Source of the DNA: Faecalibacter rhinopitheci
GTDB taxonomy: Bacteria > Bacteroidota > Bacteroidia > Flavobacteriales > Weeksellaceae
Direction: 5' to 3'
Length of the DNA: 64,000 nt
Assembly: GCF_015234135.1 (NCBI RefSeq)
Contig: NZ_JADGIK010000006.1
Coordinates: forward strand, 1-64,000
In this document: positions 34,072-42,484 of the stretch, piece after piece
Position numbering within the stretch: the first letter of the stretch is position 1
How the letters are laid out: each line of letters begins with the position of its first letter
Made by a program: the position numbers and the translations under genes
Notes under the pieces: generated by a model
Told to the model about the DNA's origin: nothing
What the model saw: the letters and a program-made list of their open reading frames with translations, nothing else
The model's database searches: none

Positions 34072-36231
34072 ATGCCAAGAAAAGAATTTAAAAATAATAA
34101 AGCTTCAAAGAAAGAAAAGAGTATTACTAAATATACTAAGAGTATAATTGAGGTACTTTTCCAAAATCCAAAGAAAGCTTTAAACCATAAACAAATTGCT
34201 GCTGCTTTAAAAATCGATAATCGTATTGAAGTAGAGTTATTAATTAAAAATCTAAATGTTCTACTAGCCGATAAAAAAATCGTAGAAGAAGATAGAGGTA
34301 AGTACAAAATAAATGAAACCAAAGATTATCATATTGGTACTATCGATTTAACATCATCAGGTAGTGCTTATGTTATCGTTGAAGATTTTGAACAAGATGT
34401 TTTTGTACAGAAAGGGAAAACAAAAAATGCTTTACAAGGAGACGAAGTTAGAGTATATCTTTACCCTTGCAAAAAAAATAGTACAAAATTAGAAGGTGAA
34501 ATTGTAGAAATTACAAGCCGTAATAAAACAGAATTTACTGGAATTTTTGAAATCGCAAAAAATGGAAATTTTGGTTTTGTTGTGATGCAAAATGGTAACA
34601 ATGACTTTTTTGTACCAAGCGAAAAATTTAATGGAGCGAAGAATGGTGAAAAAGTTGTTGTAAAACTGAGCAATTGGCCAGAAAATTCTAAATCACCCTT
34701 TGGTGAAATTGTACATGTATTAGGTGATCCAAATGATACCGATGTAGAAATACATTCGATCTTATTAGAATATAATTTACCTGCAGAGTTTCCAGTTGAA
34801 GTAGAGGAAGAAGCAAATAACTTAGACACTTCTATTGATGAAGCAGAAGTAGCTAAGCGTCGTGATATGCGAAATGTAACAACCTTTACCATAGACCCAA
34901 AAGATGCGAAGGATTTTGATGATGCTTTATCTATTCGACAATTGGAGAATGGAAATTGGGAAATAGGTGTTCATATTGCTGATGTATCACATTATGTACG
35001 TCCAGGATCTTTAATAGAAAAAGAAGCTTATAAGCGTGCAACATCTGTATATTTAGTAGATCGTGTGGTGCCTATGTTACCAGAAGTTTTGTCTAATGTT
35101 GCGTGTTCATTAAGACCTAATGAGGATAAATACACTTTCTCTGCTGTGTTCGAAATGGATGATAATGCTAGGATATTAAATTCTTGGTTTGGACGTACGG
35201 CAATTCATTCAGATCGTCGTTTTACATACGAGGAAGCACAAGATATTATTGAGGGTGCTGAAGGAGATTTTAAAGATGAGATTTTAAAACTAGATCAATT
35301 AGCTAAAATCATGCGTACAAAACGTATGGGAGTAGGAGCAGTAAATTTTGATAAAGTTGAAGTTAAGTTTGATTTAGATAATGAGCATAATCCACGTGGA
35401 ATTTTCTTTAAAATATCAAAAGATTCTAATAAATTAATTGAAGAATTCATGTTATTATGTAACAAGAAAGTTTCAGAATTTGTAAGCTTAGATAAAAATG
35501 GAAAAGATAATGGAAATACTTTTGTTTATCGTGTACACGATGAACCAAACCCAGATAAGTTATTAGATCTTAAGAAGTTTATTCGCCAATTTGGATATAG
35601 TTTAGAAGTTGGAGATCGTAAAACAACCATCCAATCCTTGAATAAATTGTTGTCTGAGGTTAAAGGAAAACCAGAAGAAAATATGATAGAAACTTTGGCA
35701 ATGCGTTGCATGGCTAAAGCAATCTATACAACAGAAAATATTGGGCATTACGGATTAGCTTTCGATTATTATTCGCATTTCACTTCTCCAATCCGTCGTT
35801 ATCCGGATATAATGGCTCATCGCTTACTACAAGATTATTTAGATGGTAAAAAATCTCCAAATGAAGATATTTACCAAGAGAAATGTAAACATAGTTCATC
35901 GTGCGAAAAAATAGCTTCGGATGCCGAACGCCAATCTATAAAGTACATGCAAGTAAAATACATGGAACAATTTGTAGGGGAAACATTTGAAGCATTTATA
36001 ACAGGTGTACAAGAATATGGACTTTTCGTAGAAATACCTTCTACACGCTGTGAAGGATTGATCAGATCTCGCAATATGGAAGGCGATCATTATTATTTTG
36101 ATGATAAAAACCACGCATTGGTCGGAAGAAAAACTGGAACTAAATATCAATTAGGGAATCCTATTCGTATTAAGGTACTTAGTGCAGATTTATTAAAGAA
36201 ACAATTGGACTTCGAGTTAGTAGAAGATTAA
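34072..36231 (+). CDS. rnr: ribonuclease R
   Basis: Processive 3'-5' exoribonuclease that degrades structured RNA and takes part in rRNA quality control. The 719-residue protein has a basic N terminus with a winged-helix region (about 20-80), two cold-shock domains (about 85-235), the RNB catalytic domain (about 260-590) with the acidic active site TIDPKDAKDFDDAL and later FTSPIRRYPDIMAHR, and a C-terminal S1 domain (about 640-715; FEAFITGVQEYGLFVEI). Typical length for Bacteroidota. The gene probably stands alone, with the LysE-type gene 43 bp downstream. Confidence 0.96.
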   Translation: MPRKEFKNNKASKKEKSITKYTKSIIEVLFQNPKKALNHKQIAAALKIDNRIEVELLIKNLNVLLADKKIVEEDRGKYKINETKDYHIGTIDLTSSGSAYVIVEDFEQDVFVQKGKTKNALQGDEVRVYLYPCKKNSTKLEGEIVEITSRNKTEFTGIFEIAKNGNFGFVVMQNGNNDFFVPSEKFNGAKNGEKVVVKLSNWPENSKSPFGEIVHVLGDPNDTDVEIHSILLEYNLPAEFPVEVEEEANNLDTSIDEAEVAKRRDMRNVTTFTIDPKDAKDFDDALSIRQLENGNWEIGVHIADVSHYVRPGSLIEKEAYKRATSVYLVDRVVPMLPEVLSNVACSLRPNEDKYTFSAVFEMDDNARILNSWFGRTAIHSDRRFTYEEAQDIIEGAEGDFKDEILKLDQLAKIMRTKRMGVGAVNFDKVEVKFDLDNEHNPRGIFFKISKDSNKLIEEFMLLCNKKVSEFVSLDKNGKDNGNTFVYRVHDEPNPDKLLDLKKFIRQFGYSLEVGDRKTTIQSLNKLLSEVKGKPEENMIETLAMRCMAKAIYTTENIGHYGLAFDYYSHFTSPIRRYPDIMAHRLLQDYLDGKKSPNEDIYQEKCKHSSSCEKIASDAERQSIKYMQVKYMEQFVGETFEAFITGVQEYGLFVEIPSTRCEGLIRSRNMEGDHYYFDDKNHALVGRKTGTKYQLGNPIRIKVLSADLLKKQLDFELVED

Positions 36232-36274
36232 TATTTGGATATAAAGTCTTACCTTGCAGCCCTTAAATCATGTT

Positions 36275-36952
36275 ATGGAATTAATATTTTCAGCCATACT
36301 GATCGGTTTTGTACTTAGTACAATTTTGATAGGACCTGTTTTCTTTTTATTAATTGAAACAAGTATCCGAAAAAGTTGGAAGTCAGCTGTTACTTTAAAT
36401 TTAGGAGTAGTTGCCGCAGATATTTTATGTATTACTGCTGCATATTTTGGGAGTAAGGATTTTGCAGAATATATCACGATGCATCCTAAGTTTTATCGTA
36501 TATATATTATCGCAGGTTTCTTTGTAATGGTGTACGGTATTTTTATGTACTTTTCTAGACCTAAATTACATTTAGATAACAACGATCAAGTAGTCAGCAA
36601 CAATTATATCAGAACTTTTTTCAATGGATTAATCATGAATTTACTTAACGTTGGTGTCATCGTTTTTTGGTTTGTGATTGTGTCTTCGATTATGATTAAA
36701 TATCCAGTGCCAAGTGATTTTATAACTTATATGGGAGTAATCTTAATCACCTATTTTAGTATTGATTTAATTAAAATATTTCTAGCAGGTAAGTTGCAAA
36801 AACGTATCACAGATGAAATGGTTTTTAAAATTAGAAAAGGAGTAGGGTTTTGTTTACTAGTTTTCGGAATCATCATTACGCTAAAAGGCTTTGGTTTTTT
36901 TAAAGAAATAGATCAGAAAATTGAAAAGCAATTAATTTATCAATCAGAATAA
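36275..36952 (+). CDS. LysE/RhtB family transporter
   Basis: A 225-residue inner-membrane protein with about six helices and the LysE-family N-terminal pattern (FVLSTILIGPVFFLLIETSIRKSWKSAV, split here as two helices around GPVFF), then LNLGVVAADILCI. The family exports amino acids or other small metabolites; the specificity cannot be read from sequence. I use ATG 36275 rather than the TTG seven codons upstream, since the hydrophobic helix follows directly. Likely co-transcribed with rnr. Confidence 0.85.
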   Translation: MELIFSAILIGFVLSTILIGPVFFLLIETSIRKSWKSAVTLNLGVVAADILCITAAYFGSKDFAEYITMHPKFYRIYIIAGFFVMVYGIFMYFSRPKLHLDNNDQVVSNNYIRTFFNGLIMNLLNVGVIVFWFVIVSSIMIKYPVPSDFITYMGVILITYFSIDLIKIFLAGKLQKRITDEMVFKIRKGVGFCLLVFGIIITLKGFGFFKEIDQKIEKQLIYQSE

Positions 36953-36966
36953 TACAAGAGCTATAT

Positions 36967-37005
36967 AAAAAAAGAGCCAATTCTTTATGAATTGGCTCTT
37001 TTTTT
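36967..37005. terminator. bidirectional terminator
   Basis: AAAGAGCCAATTC and GAATTGGCTCTTT with a 5-base loop and A/T runs on both sides, between converging genes. Confidence 0.9.
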
Positions 37006-37048
37006 ATCTTTAATTTGAAACAGCAACAAAAATTATTCTTATTAAGTT

Positions 37049-38044
37049 TTATTGCTTTAATCTTTTTATAATTTCTTGATACACATAATCTGAGCTTAAA
37101 TTTTGAAAATAATCAAAATTTTCGAATCCCTTAGGATCTTTTCCAAATATAGAAGTTGGCCTACACTCCATATGTTCATCTTGTATTATATCTGTATATG
37201 ACTGTCCATAGCCTAAAAAACCGGCATAAGGATGCGTTCCGCCCCATATAGAAATACTGCGGGTTCCCATCAAAGAAGCTAAATGCATATTTGCACTATC
37301 CATAGATATCATAACTTGTAATTGCGCAATTCTTTCTAACTCCTTTTCGAAGTTTAAAGTACCTGCCAGTGAAGTAATATTTGAGTCAAATTTTTCCCAA
37401 GTTTTTAATTCTTCTACTTCAGCTTTTCCACCACCAAATAAGTAAATTTTGTAGCCATCTTTAGCTAATTGTTTAGCCACAAATTTCATCTTTTCTAATG
37501 GAAACATTTTACTTGTAAAAGCAGCAAATGGAGCAATTCCTATCGCTTTTTTATCTTTTTCTACTTGCGGATTTAGTTGATGAGATAAAGTTAAATCAAA
37601 TCCTAATTCTCGAAAAACATCAGCATAGCGTTCAGTTGTTAATTTTAACTGTTTAAAAACCCTATTTTCTTGAGAGACTAAAGCTTTTTTTTCTGCACGA
37701 CCTTTATCTAGTGTACCAGTTTTTATACCGTTTAATTTAAATAATGCTGTAACTACTTTCGTGCGAATTACATTGTGTAAATCTGCTACATAGTCAAAGT
37801 TATATACTTTTAGTTCATTATATAACTTTAGCAATCCGAAAATACCTTTATAATTATTATTTAAATCAATCGGAATGAATTTGATGCGAGGATTTGATTT
37901 AAAAATTGTTGCCATAAAAGGTCTAGATGCAACATATACCTCAATTTCTGGATTTTGATCCAAAAATTCTTCCAATACAGGTGCAATCATAGTTACATCA
38001 CCTAAAGCAGAAAATCTTAGCGCTAGCAATTTCTTCTTTAACAT
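37049..38044 (-). CDS. glycosyltransferase family 9 (heptosyltransferase-like)
   Basis: A 331-residue GT-B enzyme of the ADP-heptose:LPS heptosyltransferase family: N-terminal RFSALGDVTMIAPVL, mid-protein DLHNVIRT, and the C-terminal donor site QVMISMDSANMHLASLMGTRSISIWGGTHP. It probably adds a sugar to the lipopolysaccharide core on the cytoplasmic side. It starts 8 bp after sufE, so the two are co-transcribed although their functions are unrelated. Confidence 0.88.
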   Translation of the reverse strand: MLKKKLLALRFSALGDVTMIAPVLEEFLDQNPEIEVYVASRPFMATIFKSNPRIKFIPIDLNNNYKGIFGLLKLYNELKVYNFDYVADLHNVIRTKVVTALFKLNGIKTGTLDKGRAEKKALVSQENRVFKQLKLTTERYADVFRELGFDLTLSHQLNPQVEKDKKAIGIAPFAAFTSKMFPLEKMKFVAKQLAKDGYKIYLFGGGKAEVEELKTWEKFDSNITSLAGTLNFEKELERIAQLQVMISMDSANMHLASLMGTRSISIWGGTHPYAGFLGYGQSYTDIIQDEHMECRPTSIFGKDPKGFENFDYFQNLSSDYVYQEIIKRLKQ

Positions 38045-38051
38045 AAAAGAA

Positions 38052-38477
38052 TTATGAATTCAATTTTGATTGAAAGGCAATTGCATAAAACTTAAATTGT
38101 TTTACCATTGCTAATAATCCATTTGCACGAGTAGGAGATAAGAATTCCGAAAGTCCAATTTCATGGATAAATTCTGTATCAGAATCTAAAATATCCTTCG
38201 GTGCTTGATTGTTATACATTCTAACCAACAAAGCTGCAATTCCTTTTGGTAATATTGCATTAGAATCTGCTTTGAAATGGATTTTATCACCATCTAAATC
38301 GGCATCTAACCATACCGAAGATTGACAACCTTTGATAATTTTATCATCCGTTTTTGTTTCTTCTGGTAAGGTTTCTAAACTTTTACCTAATTCGATTAAA
38401 TATTCATAACGCTCTTCCCAATCTTCAAAAAATGAGAATTCGTCAACTATTTCGTTTTGAATTTCTTTAATTGTCAT
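38052..38477 (-). CDS. sufE: SufE family cysteine desulfuration protein
   Basis: Accepts sulfane sulfur from the cysteine desulfurase SufS and passes it to the SufBCD scaffold for Fe-S cluster assembly. The 141-residue protein has the family start (MTIKEIQNEIVDEFSFFEDWEERYEYLIELG, here described by its first ten and last residues) and the active cysteine C51 in IKGCQSSVW. A TAACTTTG -7 element lies only 5 bp upstream, so the mRNA may be almost leaderless. Confidence 0.94.
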   Translation of the reverse strand: MTIKEIQNEIVDEFSFFEDWEERYEYLIELGKSLETLPEETKTDDKIIKGCQSSVWLDADLDGDKIHFKADSNAILPKGIAALLVRMYNNQAPKDILDSDTEFIHEIGLSEFLSPTRANGLLAMVKQFKFYAIAFQSKLNS

Positions 38478-38481
38478 GCTA

Positions 38482-38489
38482 CAAAGTTA
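38482..38489 (-). promoter_or_regulatory. sufE promoter -7 element
   Basis: TAACTTTG on the minus strand immediately upstream of the sufE ATG; transcription would start at or beside the start codon. Confidence 0.45.
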
Positions 38490-38785
38490 AGGAGAAATAA
38501 ACTTTTTAACCGATTTGTGAATAACGTATTTTATCAATTCATTGTCAAATATTTCGTGTATTTAGAAGTTTATAATTATATAAAGATTATGGTCATTATT
38601 TAAGCATTATTTTTTACAATCTTCTTGTTGAAATTATAACATATAAAATCATTTAATATTCAACTATACTGCAAAATCACTTCATGTTATTAACAAAAAA
38701 TGGTATTGATTTACAATTGATTAAAAGGTTATTCACATAGTTATGAATAGTTTGTTTATAAGGTGTGAATCTCAAAAAGCTATCG
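38490..38785. other. divergent spacer with two perfect DnaA boxes
   Basis: No ORF. TGTGAATAA (complement of TTATTCACA) at 38516-38524 and TTATTCACA at 38729-38737, plus TTATTAACA at 38687-38695 and a weak TGTGAATCT at about 38764. AT-rich throughout. Confidence 0.5.
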
Positions 38786-38793
38786 TAAATTTG
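38786..38793 (+). promoter_or_regulatory. promoter -7 element of the 2-hydroxyacid dehydrogenase gene
   Basis: TAAATTTG, 14 bp before the ATG. Confidence 0.5.
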
Positions 38794-38807
38794 AATAAAA
38801 TTTTAAG

Positions 38808-39764
38808 ATGAAAACAGTCTACAAAATATTAGCTATTGATTCCAATCATGAGTGTTTAAATCAAGGCTTAAGAGATGCGGGATTTATAGTCGATGAAGAT
38901 TATATATCATCCAAAGAAGAAATTGCTAAAATAATAAATGAGTACGATGGAATGATTGTTCGTTCTCGTTTTCCAATTACCAGAGAATTTTTAATGAAAG
39001 CTACAAATCTTAAATTTATAGGTAGAGTTGGAGCAGGATTAGAAAATATTGATGAAGAATATGCTGCAGAACGTGGGATAGTTTTATTTAATTCACCTGA
39101 AGGAAATAGAGATTCTGTGGGAGAACATGCAATAGGAATGTTGTTGATGTTGATGCATCATTTACGTCGTGCAGATAAAGAAGTTCGTCAAGGAATTTGG
39201 AATCGTGAGGAAAATCGTGGAGACGAACTGAAAGGTAAGACAGTTGGTATCATTGGATATGGGAATATGGGTAATGCTTTTGCAAAACGTCTTCAAGGAT
39301 TTGGAGTAGAGACAATATTTTATGATATATTACCAGATAAAGGAAATGAATTTGCAAGACAAGTAGAGCTTTCAGAATTTTTTGATCGTGCAGAAATTGT
39401 TAGTTTACATACTCCTCAAACTCCTGAGACTATGCAAATGATAAATTCCAAATTTATTAATCAGTTTAAAAATCCATTTTATTTTATAAATACTGCACGT
39501 GGTAAAAGTGTTGTTACAAAAGATTTGGTGCAAGCAATGAAATCTGGAAAAGTTATTGGAGCTGCGTTGGATGTTTTAGAATTTGAAAAATCAAGTTTTG
39601 AAAAATTAGTTGTATCAGAACTCCCAGAAGAATTTAAATATTTAATAGAGGCAGATAACGTTGTATTAGCACCTCATATTGCAGGATGGACACATCAGTC
39701 TAAAGTAAAATTAGCTGAATTTATTCGCGATAAAATTATCTTATGGAGTAAAGAAAATACATAA
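38808..39764 (+). CDS. D-isomer 2-hydroxyacid dehydrogenase, phosphoglycerate dehydrogenase-like
   Basis: A 318-residue NAD-dependent dehydrogenase. The Rossmann motif GIIGYGNMG lies at about 148-156; the catalytic Arg (INTARGKSVV), Glu (ALDVLEFE) and His (LAPHIAGWT) are all present. NRDSVGEHAIGMLL marks the dimer helix. It lacks the ACT regulatory domain of long SerA proteins. Serine biosynthesis (3-phosphoglycerate oxidation) is the likeliest job but other 2-hydroxyacids are possible. Followed by a terminator. Confidence 0.88.
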   Translation: MKTVYKILAIDSNHECLNQGLRDAGFIVDEDYISSKEEIAKIINEYDGMIVRSRFPITREFLMKATNLKFIGRVGAGLENIDEEYAAERGIVLFNSPEGNRDSVGEHAIGMLLMLMHHLRRADKEVRQGIWNREENRGDELKGKTVGIIGYGNMGNAFAKRLQGFGVETIFYDILPDKGNEFARQVELSEFFDRAEIVSLHTPQTPETMQMINSKFINQFKNPFYFINTARGKSVVTKDLVQAMKSGKVIGAALDVLEFEKSSFEKLVVSELPEEFKYLIEADNVVLAPHIAGWTHQSKVKLAEFIRDKIILWSKENT

Positions 39765-39791
39765 TTATAGTATACACAGCATATCATCTAA

Positions 39792-39820
39792 GAGTGCTTC
39801 TTGTAAAAGAAGTACTTTTT
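39792..39820 (+). terminator. terminator after the dehydrogenase gene
   Basis: AGTGCTTCTT and AAGAAGTACT (one G-U pair) with a GTAA loop and a T7 tract. It abuts the stop of the converging small gene. Confidence 0.78.
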
Positions 39821-39943
39821 TTATTTACTAAATTTAGAATACACTTTCCATATAATAATTACTGCTCCAAAGACTGCTAAAATATTTAATATTCCCCAAA
39901 TAATAAATTTTGGTTGAATAGAAAAGGTAAAAAATTCTTCCAT
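39821..39943 (-). CDS. 40-residue single-pass membrane protein
   Basis: Too short for usual gene callers. ATG at 39943, TAA at 39821. Translation starts MEEFFTFSIQPKFIIWGILN and continues as one helix (LAVFGAVIIIW) ending in a basic tail (KVYSKFSK). The layout (acidic lumenal/outer end, one helix, positive inside end) and clean boundaries, a terminator on the far side and a DnaA-box cluster upstream, support a real gene. TAACTTCG, a near-match to the -7 element, lies about 30 bp upstream of the ATG. Function unknown. Confidence 0.5.
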   Translation of the reverse strand: MEEFFTFSIQPKFIIWGILNILAVFGAVIIIWKVYSKFSK

Positions 39944-39982
39944 TATTTCTGTGGTATTATTTAACGTTTGCCGAAGTTACCT

Positions 39983-40199
39983 TTATCCACATTTGTGAAT
40001 AACTCTTATTCACAATTCATTTTTACATTTATCAACAGCTTATTTAAAACTTATAAAATATTAATTTATTGTGTTTTAACTAAAAATTTAAGTAATTAAC
40101 AAAATTTTAAAATTGTTAATTTTAATAACTTTATCACTGTATTAACATATTCTGAGTTATTAATTAACACAAATCAATTTTTAGGTATATGGATTGAGG
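39983..40199. other. oriC: candidate replication origin: DnaA-box cluster plus AT-rich region
   Basis: Three perfect DnaA boxes in 32 bp: TTATCCACA (39983-39991, plus), TGTGAATAA (39994-40002, box on minus) and TTATTCACA (40006-40014, plus). A variant TTATCAACA follows at 40029-40037, and then about 160 bp almost wholly A and T with repeated TTAATTAACA-like motifs, suitable for unwinding. No ORF. The arrangement is that of an oriC; it could instead be a DnaA-titrating or DnaA-regulated site. Confidence 0.5.
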
Positions 40200-40207
40200 T
40201 AACTTTG
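40200..40207 (+). promoter_or_regulatory. pirin gene promoter -7 element
   Basis: TAACTTTG, 15 bp before the pirin ATG. It overlaps the TTG start of the longer frame. Confidence 0.5.
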
Positions 40208-40222
40208 ATAAAAAGATATAAT

Positions 40223-40936
40223 ATGAATTATAAAATATTTAAATCCGAAAATAGAGGTGGAGCAAACCATGGGTGGCTAAACACAAAACATTCTTATTCA
40301 TTTGCTAATTATTATGATCCACAGCGAATACATTTTGGTGCTCTTCGCGTGTTTAACGATGATGTTATTACAGGAGGAATGGGATTTGGAAGACATCCAC
40401 ATGATAATATGGAAATTATAACTATTCCAACTAAAGGTGGATTAAAACACGGCGACTCTATGGGAACTGGATCAGTTATAGAAGTTAGTGACATTCAGGT
40501 AATGAGTGCAGGAACGGGAGTTTCTCACAGTGAAATGAATGCGTATGAAGATTTAACTACATCTTTTTTTCAAATTTGGATTATTCCTAATCAATTAAAT
40601 GTAGAACCACGTTATCAACAAATTTCTATGGTTGATTTTGCGGTAGAGAATGAGCTGTACCAGATATTATCACCTAGCAAAGATGATCAAGGTGTATGGA
40701 TTCACCAAAATGCGTGGATGATGAAAGGAAATTTTACTGAGGAAAAAGAAGTGAATTATACTATTCATCAACCAGAAAACGGGATTTTTATGATGGTTGT
40801 AGAAGGAGAAATTATATTTGAAGGAAAAACATTAGAGCGTAGAGATACAATTGAAATTTCTAATGCCGAATTTATTCAATTTAAAAGTTTACCAAATACT
40901 GAAGTTTTATTGATAGAAGTGCCAATGAATTTATAA
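40223..40936 (+). CDS. pirin family protein
   Basis: A 237-residue bicupin. The N-terminal cupin carries the metal ligands of pirins: GFGRHPHDNMEIITI (two His), then H in LKHGDS and E/H in VSHSEMN. Bacterial pirins may act as quercetin dioxygenases or bind metabolic enzymes; the role here is open. ATG 40223 (MNYKIFKSENRGGANHGW) is used, since the longer TTG start at 40205 lies in the -7 element. The ClC gene begins 26 bp downstream, so the two may be one transcript. Confidence 0.9.
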   Translation: MNYKIFKSENRGGANHGWLNTKHSYSFANYYDPQRIHFGALRVFNDDVITGGMGFGRHPHDNMEIITIPTKGGLKHGDSMGTGSVIEVSDIQVMSAGTGVSHSEMNAYEDLTTSFFQIWIIPNQLNVEPRYQQISMVDFAVENELYQILSPSKDDQGVWIHQNAWMMKGNFTEEKEVNYTIHQPENGIFMMVVEGEIIFEGKTLERRDTIEISNAEFIQFKSLPNTEVLLIEVPMNL

Positions 40937-40962
40937 CTTTGAATACTCAACCTATTTAATTC

Positions 40963-42345
40963 ATGGAAACGCCTAAGCAAAAGATTCTTAAAGATATAAG
41001 TCAACATCCCGTTACAAATAAAAGATTTGAGTCTACTGCTTTTATTTTCCAAAACTTACCATTATGGTTTGCTTCATGTATTATAGGTTTGGTAGCAGTT
41101 TTATATGCTGAAATATTACATTTTGGAGAATCTACTTTTTTAAATATTTATAAAGCCAACAAAGCTTGGGTTTTTGTACTTGCTCCTGTTTTTTTCTTTC
41201 TATCATATATATCAGTTCAAAAATTTGCTAAATATTCTAATGCTAGCGGAATTCCCCAAGTTATAGCTGCTCTTAACTTACCTAAAAAAAAATCGAAAAG
41301 GCTAATTAATCAATTACTTAGTATTCGTATTATTTTAGTTAAGATATTAAGTAGTTTTTTCATGTCGTTAGGAGGAGGTGTGGTTGGACGAGAAGGACCA
41401 ACTATACAAATTGCAGCATCTATATTACATGTAGTAAATAGAATGATTCCTGATTCTTGGCCAAAGATTTCACACAAATTAATGATAATAACTGGTGGAG
41501 CAGCAGGTTTAGCAGCAGCTTTTAATACGCCACTTGGAGGAATTGTTTTCGCGATTGAAGAATTATCTAAAAATCATATCAAATTTCTGAGAACTACTGT
41601 GTTTTCTGCTGTAATTATTGCAGGATTTACTGCACAAACTATTTTAGGACCATATTTAGTTTTTGGCTTTCCGAAAGTTGAACCAGATGGATGGAGGTTT
41701 TTTCTTGTATTGCTACTAGTTACATTTCTTTGCGGAGTAGTTGGAGCATATTTTGGTAAAGTTGCATTTATAGTGAATACATTTAAAAGGAAATTAACCA
41801 AAAGGAACCAATTTATATTTGGCTTTATTGCTGTTATGGCATTTGCAACCGTAGTTTTTTATACGAATAAAGATAGTGTAGGAGCAGGTAATTTATTATT
41901 AGATAGATTGCTTTTTGAATCGGATAAAAAAGTTGAATGGTATACAATTCCAGCACGTTTATTTAACGGAATTGTATCTTTTACGAATGGTGGAGCAGGA
42001 GGTATATTTGCCCCTGCATTAAGTTTTGGAGGTGCTATAGGAGCTTTTATGGGAGATCTTTTTACATTCAACCCAAAGCAAATAAATATGTTAGTTCTTA
42101 TCGGAATGGTTGCTTTTCTTACTGCATTTACACGATCTCCTTTTACTTGTGCTATTTTAGTTCTTGAAATGACAGATAGACATTCTGTAATATTTTATAT
42201 GTTAGTGGCTGCTTGGGGAGCAAATTTGATTGCAAATATGATAGATAAAAAATCATTTTATGAAAAGACAGCCGAAGTCATTACAAATGATTTGTTAAAC
42301 ACATTAGAACCTACAGAACATAAATCTTCTCATTCAGTAAAATAG
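40963..42345 (+). CDS. ClC-family chloride channel/antiporter
   Basis: A 460-residue integral membrane protein of the ClC family. Selectivity-filter motifs are present: NASGIPQ (GSGIP equivalent), GGGVVGREGPTIQ with the gating glutamate, and GGAGGIFAPALSFGG (GxFxP). FAIEELSKN supplies the internal proton-transfer glutamate typical of Cl-/H+ antiporters, so exchange is more likely than a passive channel. No CBS domains follow. Probably in an operon with pirin. Confidence 0.93.
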   Translation: METPKQKILKDISQHPVTNKRFESTAFIFQNLPLWFASCIIGLVAVLYAEILHFGESTFLNIYKANKAWVFVLAPVFFFLSYISVQKFAKYSNASGIPQVIAALNLPKKKSKRLINQLLSIRIILVKILSSFFMSLGGGVVGREGPTIQIAASILHVVNRMIPDSWPKISHKLMIITGGAAGLAAAFNTPLGGIVFAIEELSKNHIKFLRTTVFSAVIIAGFTAQTILGPYLVFGFPKVEPDGWRFFLVLLLVTFLCGVVGAYFGKVAFIVNTFKRKLTKRNQFIFGFIAVMAFATVVFYTNKDSVGAGNLLLDRLLFESDKKVEWYTIPARLFNGIVSFTNGGAGGIFAPALSFGGAIGAFMGDLFTFNPKQINMLVLIGMVAFLTAFTRSPFTCAILVLEMTDRHSVIFYMLVAAWGANLIANMIDKKSFYEKTAEVITNDLLNTLEPTEHKSSHSVK

Positions 42346-42460
42346 ATGATTTAATTTATTGACAATTAGTGAAATGATGTACTTTTGTCTTTTAATTATT
42401 GTTTTTAAATATTAAATTAATAAACAAAATTTAATTAGGTTAAAAACAAACCTAATATCA

Positions 42461-42468
42461 TAAATTTG
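42461..42468 (+). promoter_or_regulatory. promoter -7 element of the 362-residue lipoprotein gene
   Basis: TAAATTTG, 16 bp before the ATG. Confidence 0.5.
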
Positions 42469-42484
42469 CGCAAAATTTTTCAAC

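Noticed and set aside
35389-35403. TCCACGTGGA in rnr as a parS site
   Set aside because: Only the central ten bases match; the outer bases are wrong (12 of 16) and it encodes conserved residues.
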